From an uncultured Planctomycetaceae bacterium (GTDB taxonomy: Bacteria > Planctomycetota > Planctomycetia > Planctomycetales > Planctomycetaceae), in contig CALSLT010000014.1 in NCBI GenBank assembly GCA_943787265.1, positions 224,107-288,106 on the forward strand: a DNA stretch of 64,000 nucleotides, read 5' to 3'. Shown here piece by piece: positions 63,895 through 64,000 of the stretch (position 1 is its first letter; each line of letters opens with the position of its first letter). The notes below the pieces were generated by a model that was not told the origin of the DNA, did no database searches, and saw only the letters and a list, made by a program, of their open reading frames with translations. A program made the position numbers and the translations under genes.

Positions 63895-64000
63895 GCATCT
63901 CGTACTTACTTCGATTCTTTGCGAAAGTCGTGAATTTCATAACACGCTGAAACAAAGCTGCTTACATCAAACTTGCTCCTGAATTTTCGTGTGGCACGTC

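Noticed and set aside
1..64000. tRNA or rRNA genes, prophage or insertion sequences
   Set aside because: I looked for cloverleaf-like stretches, transposase motifs and phage structural genes by eye and found none; a short tRNA could still be missed without a covariance search.

Overview
The window looks like a chromosomal segment of a planctomycete (Planctomycetota, probably Planctomycetales). The evidence is gene content: repeated DUF1549/DUF1553-DUF1501 and DUF1592-DUF1552 pairs with planctomycete-type cytochrome motifs, several secreted sulfatases, Gfo/Idh/MocA oxidoreductases with Tat signals, DUF1080-type lectin-like proteins, a planctomycete-type ECF sigma factor and a Ser/Thr kinase with an unusual C-terminus. 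The placement is inferred from families recognised by eye. No 16S or marker gene is present, and I saw no rRNA, tRNA or CRISPR array.

Layout. 1-12.9 kb: a DUF1549/DUF1553 cytochrome-type protein (5' truncated by the window edge) with its DUF1501 partner, a Gfo/Idh/MocA oxidoreductase, a DUF817 membrane protein, a membrane 4Fe-4S protein, a polysaccharide deacetylase-sialate O-acetylesterase fusion and a sulfatase. 13.1-22.3 kb: an esterase-metallopeptidase fusion, an SMP-30-like lactonase, an isoprenylcysteine-methyltransferase-like protein, a DUF1592-type cytochrome protein, a frameshifted DUF1552 gene and a heavily frameshifted secreted esterase. 22.9-31.3 kb: an ECF sigma factor running straight into the 3' remnant of a sulfatase, a PQQ-type beta-propeller, an acetylesterase-beta-lactamase fusion, a dispersed-type repeat, a cytochrome-terpene-cyclase-fold protein, a 5' sulfatase scrap and a LamG-like protein. 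31.5-45.3 kb: one long plus-strand gene train, mostly with ATGA stop/start overlaps (DUF1552, DUF1592, FG-GAP, Gfo, DUF1080, sulfatase, DUF1552, DUF1592, sulfatase). It reads as a locus for using sulfated or acetylated polysaccharides plus redox proteins, although the substrate is unknown.

45.6-64 kb is different: a PiT phosphate transporter disrupted by a triplicated 17-bp unit, an alpha/beta hydrolase, a LysR regulator, a DUF1223 protein, two LCAT-like hydrolases flanking a DUF547 protein, CsrA, an ECF sigma/zinc-finger pair, thioredoxin, a ferredoxin-thioredoxin-reductase catalytic subunit, a kinase fused through a membrane helix to a di-haem cytochrome c peroxidase, a propeller lipoprotein, a GNAT acetyltransferase and a sigma-54 activator.

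The strongest candidates for something new are the kinase/di-haem peroxidase fusion (58.2-60.4 kb), which looks like a transmembrane redox- or peroxide-responsive kinase, and the 17-bp triplication that breaks the phosphate transporter and could act as a slippage switch. Four DUF1552/DUF1592 genes each carry one or two single-base length changes, mostly in short homopolymers. Correcting them gives exact full-length frames with ATGA junctions, so sequencing error is a serious alternative to true gene decay. A careful reader should resolve that before building on the 18.8-43.2 kb region.
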